A stretch of DNA of 36,701 nt from an uncultured Lachnospiraceae bacterium. GTDB lineage: Bacteria > Bacillota > Clostridia > Lachnospirales > Lachnospiraceae. The stretch lies in the NCBI GenBank assembly GCA_910588955.1, contig CAJURQ010000037.1:1-36701 (forward strand). Reading direction: 5' to 3'. The position numbers were made by a program, and so were the translations under genes. The stretch's first letter is position 1. Each line of letters begins with the position of its first letter. Below, in pieces: positions 9,004 through 16,154 of the stretch. The notes under the pieces were generated by a model. The model was not told where the DNA came from. It made no database searches and saw nothing but the letters and a program-made list of their open reading frames with translations.

Positions 9004-9224
9004 ATCTGTGTCACCTCGATCCGCGCCGCGTCCTCCTTGCGGATGGTCAGTTCATACCCCCGCAGGTGAATCTCGATGGGGTCGCCCATAGGCGCCACCT
9101 TCTGCACTCTGACCACAGTCTTCGGAATCAGCCCCATGTCGAGAAGCCTGACGCGAAGCTGTCCCTCGCCGCCTACCGCTATGATCTTTACTTCCGTTCC
9201 CACCGCAATCTGGTCTAAAGTCAT
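9000..9224 (-). CDS. feoA: Ferrous iron transport protein FeoA
   Basis: A 74-residue SH3-like protein with the FeoA pattern 'LLDMGLIPKTVVRVQKVAPMGDPIEIHLRGYELTIR' (quoted in parts: 'LLDMGLIPKTVV', 'GDPIEIHLRGYELTIRKED'). FeoA is a small cytoplasmic partner needed for FeoB activity. The start has a GGAGCG ribosome site, the stop overlaps the feoB start, and a consensus promoter lies 50-80 bases upstream. No obvious Fur box was recognised by eye. Confidence 0.93.
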   Translation of the reverse strand: MTLDQIAVGTEVKIIAVGGEGQLRVRLLDMGLIPKTVVRVQKVAPMGDPIEIHLRGYELTIRKEDAARIEVTQI

Positions 9225-9275
9225 TTGTTTCGCTCCGTTCTGCTGTTGCTGCGTCGTCGTTTTCTTTCCACCGTT

Positions 9276-9304
9276 AATCTACGCTAACTCTCGTTGTTTG
9301 TCAA
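9276..9304 (-). promoter_or_regulatory. Consensus promoter for feoAB-sel1
   Basis: TTGACA (9304-9299), exactly 17 bases, then TAGATT (9281-9276) on the minus strand, about 50 bases before the feoA start. Confidence 0.75.
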
Positions 9305-9333
9305 TCTCCCGCCGGATATCTTTAACAATCATA

Positions 9334-9363
9334 CCTAAAATCAAAAGCGGGAGAGCTTTTAGG
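9334..9363 (-). terminator. Weak intrinsic terminator after the ECF/epimerase operon
   Basis: Directly after the epimerase stop, the minus strand has AAAAGC-TCTCCC-GCTTTT followed by GATTTT, nested within an outer CCTAAAA/TTTTAGG pair. The stems are AT-rich, so strength is uncertain. Confidence 0.5.
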
Positions 9364-9364
9364 T

Positions 9365-10273
9365 TCACGTCAAATACACATTCCGAAACGCTCGATATGT
9401 CCGCCGCATTCCCTCCTCAAACTCCGTGTAAACTAACCCAAGCTCCGCCTTCCCCTTCGCATTATCGCACAGGTGCGTCTCTGCCTCCGTCGCCGGAAAC
9501 GGCACAGGCACGCCCTGAGACACCGCCTGCGACACCGTAAGCGGCACCTCCGAAAGCCCCTCCAAATCCTCCGGCTGCGCCGCCTTCTTTAACGTCTCGA
9601 AAAAACTTTCATAAGTGATCATTTCCTCGCCGCATACATTGTAAGCCTGCCCATAAGCCCTCTCATTTCCAAGACAGGCAAGGATCGCCTGCGCCGCGTC
9701 CTTCACATAGACGAACTGAAAGCGCCCCTGCGCGTCCGTAAACCTGGGCAGCGCATGATTCTGTAACAGCATCTGGATGTAGACCGACTCCCTCGGCGCA
9801 TAGTTGTAAGGTCCATAGAGAATCGCCGGGCGAAGCACCGTGCTGGGAATCCCCCGCGCGCCGCACTCCTTAACGAGTTCTCGCTCCAACGCCACCTTCC
9901 CCGCAATATAGGCGCCCGCCTCCCCGGCAATCGCCCGCTCCTCCAGCGGCGTGTCCTCGCCTTTCACCACAGCCGGATCGCGCTCGTAAACGTCCACCGT
10001 GCTGATAAAAACATACTGCCCGATGTTCCCCGTAAGCAGAGTAAGCGTGTCCCTCACATCACACGGCGCGTAGGCGCAAAAATCAATCACCGCGTCGTAG
10101 TCCTCCTCACAGCCCGCGATCCGCTCATGTCTGTCGCCCGTTATCTGCCTGACGCCGAAGGACTCCATCGAGTACGTGCCCCTGTTCCACACCGTAATCT
10201 CGTGCTCCTTCGCCGCCTCCATCACAAAAACTCTGCCGTAAAAATAACTGCCGCCGATTACAAGAAGTTTCAT
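9365..10273 (-). CDS. NAD-dependent epimerase/dehydratase family protein
   Basis: An extended-SDR Rossmann protein of 302 residues. The nucleotide-binding 'LVIGGSYFYGR' lies at the N-terminus, followed by 'YDAVIDFCAY', 'YVFISTVDVYE' in the catalytic Ser/Thr position, and the 'YIAGKVALE' YxxxK pair. A second half with 'LRPAILYGPYNY' is typical of nucleotide-sugar or RNA-binding CSP41-like SDRs. I prefer the ATG at 10273, with GGGGG six bases upstream, over 10288, which would overlap the preceding gene. It is the last gene of the ECF transporter operon (15-base gap). A reaction on the transported substrate is possible, but the substrate is unknown. Confidence 0.85.
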   Translation of the reverse strand: MKLLVIGGSYFYGRVFVMEAAKEHEITVWNRGTYSMESFGVRQITGDRHERIAGCEEDYDAVIDFCAYAPCDVRDTLTLLTGNIGQYVFISTVDVYERDPAVVKGEDTPLEERAIAGEAGAYIAGKVALERELVKECGARGIPSTVLRPAILYGPYNYAPRESVYIQMLLQNHALPRFTDAQGRFQFVYVKDAAQAILACLGNERAYGQAYNVCGEEMITYESFFETLKKAAQPEDLEGLSEVPLTVSQAVSQGVPVPFPATEAETHLCDNAKGKAELGLVYTEFEEGMRRTYRAFRNVYLT

Positions 10274-10288
10274 CTTAGCCCCCATCAT

Positions 10289-11122
10289 CTACAGGAACGG
10301 ATTATAGTACCGGCTCCCGTCCCAGAAAGTCACCGTCAGATCGATCACAAGAATCAGTACCGCAAATCCGATCGCCAGCCAATCGTTTCGCTTCAGGCTG
10401 CGGTATGTATACCATGTCCGCTTTTTCTCCTTGCCAAAGCCTCTAAGTTCCATGGCGTTACTCACCGTCTCAATGCGGTTTAAGCTGGACATCACAAGGG
10501 GCAGAAGAATCGCCACCGAATTTTTAAGTCTCGTAAAAAACTTGTCCTTGCCCGACAGATCGATGCCTCTCGCCTGCTGCGCCTGACTGATATTCGTGTA
10601 CTCACGCTGCACGTCCGGGATATAGCGGAGCGCCAGACTCACCGCGTAGCCCGCCCGGTAACTCACCCCGATGCGGGATAACGACGCCGCAAACTCGCTC
10701 GGGTCCGTACAGGCGATAAAGAGCAGCGCCACCGGCACCACACAGATCACCTTGAGCGTCACATTCAGATGATAGAACAACTGCTGCGCCGTGACTGTAT
10801 ATCTGCCAATACCGGTAAGGAGCACCGTCCTGCTCTCATAGAGTTCCACCCCATACTCCGGCGTAAACAGATAGATAAAAATATTGTTGAGCAGAAGAAA
10901 GACCGCCGCCAGCCCGAGCACCACGCTGATATCCCTGATCTTAATACGGCTAATCTTAAAGATCACCGCGCCGATCACAAGCATACAGACAAGAATCCGG
11001 GTGTCGAAGGTCACCATGGACGCCACGCTCCAAGCAAGGAAAAAAACCAGCTTCGCGGTGCCCGTCAGCTCGTGAACCGGGCTCGGTCGTTTGATATAGT
11101 TTAATATCGCTGCTCTCGCCAT
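10289..11122 (-). CDS. ecfT: ECF transporter transmembrane component EcfT
   Basis: A 277-residue membrane protein of the CbiQ/EcfT family, with about five to six hydrophobic segments. It has the two coupling helices with Ala-Arg-Gly-type motifs: 'QQARGIDL' in the middle and 'MELRGFGKEK' near the C-terminus. These dock onto the paired ATPases. It starts one base after the ecfA stop with a GGAGGAGGGGTG ribosome site, so the genes are cotranscribed. EcfT links the ATPases to the substrate-binding S component. A dedicated (group I) arrangement is suggested because all components lie in one cluster. Confidence 0.92.
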   Translation of the reverse strand: MARAAILNYIKRPSPVHELTGTAKLVFFLAWSVASMVTFDTRILVCMLVIGAVIFKISRIKIRDISVVLGLAAVFLLLNNIFIYLFTPEYGVELYESRTVLLTGIGRYTVTAQQLFYHLNVTLKVICVVPVALLFIACTDPSEFAASLSRIGVSYRAGYAVSLALRYIPDVQREYTNISQAQQARGIDLSGKDKFFTRLKNSVAILLPLVMSSLNRIETVSNAMELRGFGKEKKRTWYTYRSLKRNDWLAIGFAVLILVIDLTVTFWDGSRYYNPFL

Positions 11123-11123
11123 C

Positions 11124-12845
11124 TCACCCCTCCTCCTTCCTCCTGTGCGCCTCCTCGTAGGCGATAAACCGTTCTGTAAATTTCTGCGGATTCTCCACGC
11201 CGCACGCCATACACAGCGTGTAGAGACTTGTCTCCTTCAAATTCGCCCGCGTCACCAGTTCCGGGTCGTTCAGCACATGCGCCGCCGTCGTGTCCGCGAG
11301 AAGCTCTCCCTCGCAAAATACAATTGCCCTCGGCGTGTACTCCAGCATCAGGTGCATGTCGTGGGTGATCATCACGATCGTAAAGCCCTGCGCGTTCAGT
11401 TCCTTCAAAAACTCCATGATCTCCGTGTAATGATGATAGTCCTGCCCCGCCGTCGGCTCATCCAGAATGATCATCTGTGGACGCTGCACGAGAATACCCG
11501 CGATCGTCACCCTCTTTTTCTGCCCGTAGGAAAGCGCCGACACAGGCCACTTGCGGAAAGGATAAAGCCCGCAGATTTTCAGGGTTTCCTCCACCCGCTC
11601 CTTTCTCTCCTCCGCGCTCATATTTCCTGCCAAAAGCGCCATCTCCACCTCGTCCCAAATCAGAGGTTTTGAGATCATCTGGTTGGGATTCTGCATCACG
11701 TAACCGATTCTCTGCGCCCGCTCCTTGATAGTGTCACCCGAAATATCCCTGCCGGACAGGCAGATCCTGCCCGCCGTAGGTTTCTCAAAACCGCAGATCA
11801 GCTTTGCCAGCGTACTCTTGCCCGCGCCGTTTTTCCCCACAATGCTGACCATCTCGCCCTCCCTGACGGAAAAGCTCACATCCCTGAGATTCGTCTTCTC
11901 CGGAGTATATCCAAAGGTGAGGTTCTCCACACTGAGAAGAACCGGATTTTCCTTTCCCTTTTCCGCATGTCCGCTGTTTTCCTGATACCAGTTTCGCACC
12001 TGCTCTTTCTGCGACCCGGAAAGCCGCAGGCTGTCCACATGCTGCGGTTCGATCTCCTCCGTGATCGGCACGCCCGCATAGCGAAGCGCCGTCAGATAGA
12101 GCGGCTCCCTGATGCCATGCTCCAAAAGCATACGCCCCGACAGAAACACTTTGGTCGGCATATCCGCCACGATTCTACCCTCGTCCATCAGCACAATCCG
12201 ATCCATCCTGCGCCAGAGCACATCCTCCAGACGGTGCTCGATGATGATCACAGCCGCCCCGGTGCGCTCCTGTATGCGGTCGATCAGTTCGATGGTCGCC
12301 CTGCCCGCCGCCGGGTCTAAGTTTGCCAGCGGTTCGTCGAAAAGAAGCGCCTGTACCTTCTCCACCATAACGCCCGCCAGACTGACACGCTGTTTCTGTC
12401 CGCCGGAAAGCTCGTGGGGCGCATACTCCAGATGGTGGTCGATATCCACCAGCTTTGCCACCTCCTGCACCGTCTCCTTCATGTCGTCCTGCGGCACGCA
12501 GTCGTTTTCCAGCGAAAAGGCAATATCCTCACCCACCGTCAGCCCGATAAACTGCCCGTCCGTGTCCTGCAGGACCGTGCCCACGATCTGGCTCAGCGTA
12601 AATATGCTCTCCTTTGCCGGGTCCTTTCCGCCCACCAGAAGCGACCCTGTGCTCTCCCCGGGATAGGCGTAGGGAATCAAACCGTTAATACAGCTCCCGA
12701 CAGTACTTTTGCCGCTGCCGGACGCGCCAGCGATCAGCACCTTCTCCCCCGGATAGATATCCAGATTGATGTTGTAAAGCGTGGGGCTTGCCTGCGCCAA
12801 ATACTGAAATCCGTAGTCCTTAAAAGAAATGAGAGGCTCCGCCAT
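11124..12845 (-). CDS. ECF transporter double ATPase (EcfA-EcfA' fusion)
   Basis: 573 residues with two ABC ATPase domains in one chain. Domain 1 has Walker A 'GASGSGKST', signature 'LSGGQKQRVSLAG' and Walker B 'ALLFDEPLANLDP'. Domain 2 has 'GKNGAGKST', 'LSYGQKKRVTIAG' and 'MIILDEPTAGQD'. The signature in domain 2 has Tyr in place of the second residue of LSGGQ, which is common in EcfA proteins. It powers uptake through EcfT and the S component. The start has AAGGAGA seven bases upstream. A terminator-like hairpin separates it from the upstream S-component gene. Confidence 0.93.
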   Translation of the reverse strand: MAEPLISFKDYGFQYLAQASPTLYNINLDIYPGEKVLIAGASGSGKSTVGSCINGLIPYAYPGESTGSLLVGGKDPAKESIFTLSQIVGTVLQDTDGQFIGLTVGEDIAFSLENDCVPQDDMKETVQEVAKLVDIDHHLEYAPHELSGGQKQRVSLAGVMVEKVQALLFDEPLANLDPAAGRATIELIDRIQERTGAAVIIIEHRLEDVLWRRMDRIVLMDEGRIVADMPTKVFLSGRMLLEHGIREPLYLTALRYAGVPITEEIEPQHVDSLRLSGSQKEQVRNWYQENSGHAEKGKENPVLLSVENLTFGYTPEKTNLRDVSFSVREGEMVSIVGKNGAGKSTLAKLICGFEKPTAGRICLSGRDISGDTIKERAQRIGYVMQNPNQMISKPLIWDEVEMALLAGNMSAEERKERVEETLKICGLYPFRKWPVSALSYGQKKRVTIAGILVQRPQMIILDEPTAGQDYHHYTEIMEFLKELNAQGFTIVMITHDMHLMLEYTPRAIVFCEGELLADTTAAHVLNDPELVTRANLKETSLYTLCMACGVENPQKFTERFIAYEEAHRRKEEG

Positions 12846-12890
12846 GTCGTTTCTCCTTATAGTATTTTTTCTGACTCTGCTTATACGCGC

Positions 12891-12925
12891 AAAAACAGAT
12901 TCGAGAGAAGTTCCCCCGAATCTGT
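12891..12925 (-). terminator. Intercistronic terminator/attenuator between S component and ATPase
   Basis: The minus strand has ACAGATTCG, a 13-base loop, CGAATCTGT, then TTTTG. This perfect 9-bp stem with a short T tract ends transcription partly or wholly after the S-component gene. No strong promoter is visible between it and the ATPase gene, so partial read-through giving excess S component is inferred. Confidence 0.65.
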
Positions 12926-12938
12926 CTTATGTTTTCCC

Positions 12939-13481
12939 TTAGTCCTCTTTCTCCAAAGACCCCTTCTTCACCACGGTCTTCGCATAGCCGAGCAGAAGCA
13001 GCGTTCCCACTATGCCAGTGGTAATAATATTAGACACCGCAGCCATCAGTCCCTGCGCAAACAGCTTCTCAACCGGCTCCGCATAAATCAGGATATCCAG
13101 AACGGGCGCTACCAGTCCCCACGCAAGAACATGGGCGATCACCTGCGCCACATTAAAGCGGATCAGCTTCCCTTTGTCAATCCCTTCCTCCACGTTCATC
13201 TTCATGGTCAAAAGACCAATCACCAGACCTACGAACGCGGAAGCAATGATCCAGCTCCACCACGGACCGTAGCTCGTCGCGTCAATCAGCGTGTGACCGA
13301 TAAAACCGATGACAACGCCTGCAATGGGTCCGAAGAGTGTTGCAAACACCGCCTCAATCGCATATTGTAAGCTGATGTTCGTGTTCGGCACGGGCGACGG
13401 AATCGCAACCTTGCCGAGAACAAAGAACAGTGCCGCGCCGATACCGATCGCAACGACGCTCTTTACAGATAATTTTTTCAT
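12939..13481 (-). CDS. ECF transporter S component, UPF0397-like
   Basis: A 180-residue hydrophobic protein with about five to six membrane segments. It resembles the UPF0397 / ECF S-component family: 'VAIGIGAALFFVLGK' at the N-terminus, 'PNTNISLQYA', 'FGPIAGVVIGFIGHTL', 'WWSWIIASAFVGLVIGL' and 'ILIYAEPVEKLFAQG'. It is the substrate-binding subunit of the adjacent ECF transporter. The ligand is not known from sequence. The ATG at 13481 follows GGAGGA, while an upstream start at 13526 would lie in the promoter's initially transcribed region. Expressed first in the operon from a near-perfect promoter. Confidence 0.9.
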   Translation of the reverse strand: MKKLSVKSVVAIGIGAALFFVLGKVAIPSPVPNTNISLQYAIEAVFATLFGPIAGVVIGFIGHTLIDATSYGPWWSWIIASAFVGLVIGLLTMKMNVEEGIDKGKLIRFNVAQVIAHVLAWGLVAPVLDILIYAEPVEKLFAQGLMAAVSNIITTGIVGTLLLLGYAKTVVKKGSLEKED

Positions 13482-13510
13482 AAAGAGTCCTCCCTCATAT
13501 GTATTTGTTT

Positions 13511-13525
13511 TGGTTTTCAAAACCA
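13511..13525 (-). promoter_or_regulatory. 15-bp palindrome at the transcription start of the ECF operon
   Basis: TGGTTTT-C-AAAACCA is a perfect inverted repeat (7+1+7) beginning about five bases after the -10 box. The position and symmetry suit a repressor operator. As RNA it could also form a very small hairpin, but a one-base loop makes that unlikely. Confidence 0.5.
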
Positions 13526-13530
13526 CCTCT

Positions 13531-13560
13531 ATTATAGACTTCGAGAGGATGGAATGTCAA
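13531..13560 (-). promoter_or_regulatory. Near-perfect sigma-A promoter for the ECF operon
   Basis: TTGACA (13560-13555), an 18-base spacer, then TATAAT (13536-13531) on the minus strand. The transcript leader before the S-component start is only about 42 bases, too short for a typical vitamin riboswitch. Confidence 0.85.
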
Positions 13561-13582
13561 CCGCCGTGATTCCAGTTGCCAC

Positions 13583-13625
13583 GTTCAGCCACGCTCATTC
13601 GCAAAACGCGCTTTTGGGGCTGAAC
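13583..13625. repeat. Inverted repeat after the PFL gene
   Basis: GTTCAGCC (13583-13590) and GGCTGAAC (13618-13625) bracket a 27-base loop that itself contains a CAAAA...TTTTG pair. On the minus strand no T tract follows. It abuts the stop codon of the PFL gene and lies 22 bases upstream of the ECF -35 box. It may be an RNA end-stabilising hairpin or a protein site. Confidence 0.4.
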
Positions 13626-14989
13626 TAATTTTTAAAGCTATGGATCGGCGCGGGAATCCTTCCCCCGCGGTTCACAAACGCCTCACAGGAAAAACCGTTT
13701 ACCGGCATCACGGGCGCATAGCCGAAGAGCCCGCCGAACTCCACCTTGTCCCCAACCTTCTTGCCGATGGCGGGAATAATGCGCACCGCCGTGGTCTTCT
13801 GGTTCACCATGCCAATCGCCATCTCGTCCGCAATGATACCCGCGATCGTGGTGTTCGGCGTATCGCCGGGAATCGCCAGCATGTCAAGCCCCACGGAACA
13901 GACACAGGTCATCGCCTCCAGCTTCTCTATGGTGAGCGCCCCTGCCGTCACCGCGTCGATCATGCCCTGATCCTCGCTGACGGGGATAAACGCGCCGCTC
14001 AAGCCGCCCACGTAGGAGGACGCCATCACGCCGCCCTTTTTCACCTGATCGTTTAAGAGCGCAAGCGCCGCCGTCGTTCCCGGCGCACCCGCATATTCCA
14101 ATCCGATCTCGCACAGGATATCCGCTACGCTGTCGCCGATCGCCGGCGTGGGCGCCAAAGACAGATCCACAATACCGAAGGGAATGTTTAACATCCGGGA
14201 CGCCTCCTGCGCCACAAGCTGTCCCACTCTCGTCACCTTGAAGGCGGTCTTCTTGATCGTCTCGCAGAGCACCTCAAAGTTCTCGCCGCGCACCCGCTGC
14301 AATGCGGTCTTTACCACGCCCGGACCGCTGACGCCCACGTTGATCACCGCGTCCGCCTCCGTCACGCCGTGGAACGCCCCCGCCATAAAGGGATTGTCGT
14401 CCGGCGCGTTACAGAACACCACCAGCTTCATGCAGTCGGCGCTGTCCTGCGCCTCGCTGATAAGCGCCGTCTCTTTGATGATATCCCCCATCAGCCGCAC
14501 GGCGTCCATATTGATGCCCGTCTTGGTAGAGCCCAGATTCACGGAGCTGCAGACCCGCTCCGTTGCGTGCAGTGCCTGCGGAATCGAACGGATCAGCAGC
14601 TCGTCCGCCCTCGTCATCCCCTTTGACACAAGCGCGGAATAACCTCCGATCAGGTTGACCCCTACCGCCTGTGCCGCCCGATCCATTGTTTTCGCCAGCG
14701 TCACGAAATCCTCGCTCCGTCTGCACGCCGCGCCTCCCACAAGCGCCATCGGCGTGACGGAGATTCTCTTATTGACAATGGGAATGCCGAACTCCTTCTC
14801 GATCGCCTCACCCGTTTTGACCAGAGCCTTCGCCGTCTCGGTGATCTTCTCGTAAACCTGCCCGTTCACCTTGTTCAGATCGCCGTCAATACAGTCTAAA
14901 AGGCTGATTCCCAATGTGATTGTACGCACATCCAGATTTTCCTTGGCGATCATTTCATTTGTTTCAGCCACCTCAAATAAATTTATCAT
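13625..14989 (-). CDS. PFL family protein (UPF0210/DUF711)
   Basis: 454 residues of the conserved UPF0210 / DUF711 family, which is related in fold to glycyl-radical pyruvate formate-lyase but has no proven reaction. Recognisable stretches include 'RTITLGISLLDC', 'VNKRISVTPMALVGG', 'NVGVSGPGVVKTAL', 'PAIGDSVADILCEIG' and 'YAPVMPVNGFSCEAFVNRGGRIPAPIHS' (the last quoted in part). I chose ATG 14989, preceded by GGGAGG, over a 43-codon upstream extension. That extension would be encoded by the palindromic spacer between this gene and the ACT gene. The ACT-domain gene lies immediately upstream on the same strand, the usual neighbour of this family. Confidence 0.9.
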   Translation of the reverse strand: MINLFEVAETNEMIAKENLDVRTITLGISLLDCIDGDLNKVNGQVYEKITETAKALVKTGEAIEKEFGIPIVNKRISVTPMALVGGAACRRSEDFVTLAKTMDRAAQAVGVNLIGGYSALVSKGMTRADELLIRSIPQALHATERVCSSVNLGSTKTGINMDAVRLMGDIIKETALISEAQDSADCMKLVVFCNAPDDNPFMAGAFHGVTEADAVINVGVSGPGVVKTALQRVRGENFEVLCETIKKTAFKVTRVGQLVAQEASRMLNIPFGIVDLSLAPTPAIGDSVADILCEIGLEYAGAPGTTAALALLNDQVKKGGVMASSYVGGLSGAFIPVSEDQGMIDAVTAGALTIEKLEAMTCVCSVGLDMLAIPGDTPNTTIAGIIADEMAIGMVNQKTTAVRIIPAIGKKVGDKVEFGGLFGYAPVMPVNGFSCEAFVNRGGRIPAPIHSFKN

Positions 14990-15009
14990 GATTGATATGC
15001 CTCCCTTAG

Positions 15010-15120
15010 ACTCGCAAACCCGTGCTTCGCACTTCCTGTCCGATTTCATCGGACGTTTGCTCGTTATCGGTGCAAGAAAAGCAAATGCCGCTTCGCGTCG
15101 CTTGCTTTTCTTTTGCACCT
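15010..15120 (-). repeat. Nested palindromic element between ACT and PFL genes
   Basis: In about 110 bases there are two structured units. One is a branched unit with outer arms CGCAAAC/GTTTGC enclosing two hairpins, GTGC-TTC-GCAC and GTCCGAT-TTC-ATCGGAC. The other is a long hairpin with arms GGTGCAA-GAAAAGCAA and TTGCTTTTC-TT-TTGCACC around a 14-base loop. The unit lies directly after the ACT stop and before the PFL ribosome site, so it would be part of the intercistronic mRNA. It looks like a REP/MITE-like dispersed element or a structured RNA. No second copy was found in this window. Confidence 0.65.
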
Positions 15121-15121
15121 T

Positions 15122-15394
15122 CTAGATCCTGTGCATCTGGTCAAATATCTCTTCCTTCTGGCACTTGATGACGACGCCGATCTCCTCACCCAGCGCGTTC
15201 AGTTCATCCACGATCACCCCGAAATCCTTGTCCGTCAGGTTCGTGTCCACGATCATCATCATGTTAAAAAAGCCCTGCACAATGGTCTGGGAGATATCCA
15301 GAATATTGATCCGGTTTTCCGCCAGATAAGTGCATACCCGCGCAATAATGCCTACTGTGTCCTTGCCCACTACCGTGATAATTGTCTTTTTCAT
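15122..15394 (-). CDS. ACT domain protein (UPF0237 type)
   Basis: 90 residues forming a single ACT domain: 'ITVVGKDTVGIIARVCTYLAE' at the N-terminus, 'NILDISQTIVQGFFNMMMIVD' in the middle and 'LGEEIGVVIKCQKEEIF' near the end. ACT domains bind small ligands, often amino acids, and free-standing ones such as this are thought to be regulatory. Start supported by AAGAGGACGAC. Lies between upp and the PFL gene on the same strand. The paired PFL/ACT genes are a conserved Firmicute arrangement, probably cooperating, with unknown ligand. Confidence 0.9.
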   Translation of the reverse strand: MKKTIITVVGKDTVGIIARVCTYLAENRINILDISQTIVQGFFNMMMIVDTNLTDKDFGVIVDELNALGEEIGVVIKCQKEEIFDQMHRI

Positions 15395-15440
15395 GTCGTC
15401 CTCTTTTCTTTCACCTTCTCAGCCGCCTTTTTCGCGGCAG

Positions 15441-16070
15441 TTATTTTGTCCCGAATATTCTGTCCCCGGCATCCCCCACGCCCGGGCAGATATAAGCATT
15501 CTCATTCAGACAGCGGTCGATATGTCCCACATAGATCTGCACGTCCGGGTGATCCTTCCTCATCCGCTCCACACCCTCCGGCGCGGCGATAATGCACATA
15601 AACTTGATATTTCTGCCCCCGTGTTCCTTGATGAAACGGACTGCCTGCGAGCCGGAACCGCCCGTGGCAAGCATGGGATCCAACACAATGATTGTCCTCT
15701 GCTCGATCGGCTCGGGGAGCTTACAGTAATACTCGTGGGGCTCGTGCGTCTCCGGATCTCTGTACAGTCCGATATGCCCCACCTTGGCGCTCGGCACCAG
15801 CGCAAGAATGCCGTTTACCATGCCAAGTCCCGCGCGCAGAATCGGCACGACCGCCAGCTTTTTACCCGCGATTCTCGGAGACATACAGGTCTCAATCGGC
15901 GTCTCCACCTCCACGTCCTTAAGCGGCAGATCCCTGAGTGCTTCGTAGCCCATCAGCATAGCGATCTCCTCAATGCATTTCCTGAATTCGTTTGTGCCCG
16001 TGTTAATGTCCCTGATCTGTGAAATCTTGTGCTGAATCAGCGGATGTTCCATCACAAATACGTTTTCCAT
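15441..16070 (-). CDS. upp: Uracil phosphoribosyltransferase
   Basis: 209 residues with the PRPP-binding loop 'VLDPMLATGGSGSQAV', 'PILRAGLGMVNGIL' and the uracil-binding 'IYVGHIDRCLNENAYICPGVGDAGDRIFG' region (in part). It converts uracil and PRPP to UMP in pyrimidine salvage, in the cytoplasm. I chose ATG 16070 with GGAGGA four bases upstream; a longer frame to 16154 runs through the promoter. It has its own promoter overlapping the end of the upstream lipoprotein gene. Confidence 0.95.
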   Translation of the reverse strand: MENVFVMEHPLIQHKISQIRDINTGTNEFRKCIEEIAMLMGYEALRDLPLKDVEVETPIETCMSPRIAGKKLAVVPILRAGLGMVNGILALVPSAKVGHIGLYRDPETHEPHEYYCKLPEPIEQRTIIVLDPMLATGGSGSQAVRFIKEHGGRNIKFMCIIAAPEGVERMRKDHPDVQIYVGHIDRCLNENAYICPGVGDAGDRIFGTK

Positions 16071-16125
16071 TTTCTCCTCCGTCTGTGTCGTCCTGTGCCA
16101 AAATTTTATTTCTACCCTCCCATAG

Positions 16126-16154
16126 ATCGTAGCGATTTCCTTGCCGTATGTCAA
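16126..16154 (-). promoter_or_regulatory. upp promoter
   Basis: TTGACA (16154-16149), 17 bases, then TACGAT (16131-16126) on the minus strand. The -35 box overlaps the stop codon of the lipoprotein gene. The leader to the upp start is about 50 bases. Confidence 0.7.

Noticed and set aside
13482..13625. Riboswitch in front of the ECF S component
   Set aside because: The promoter leaves a leader of only about 42 bases; no known vitamin riboswitch fits.
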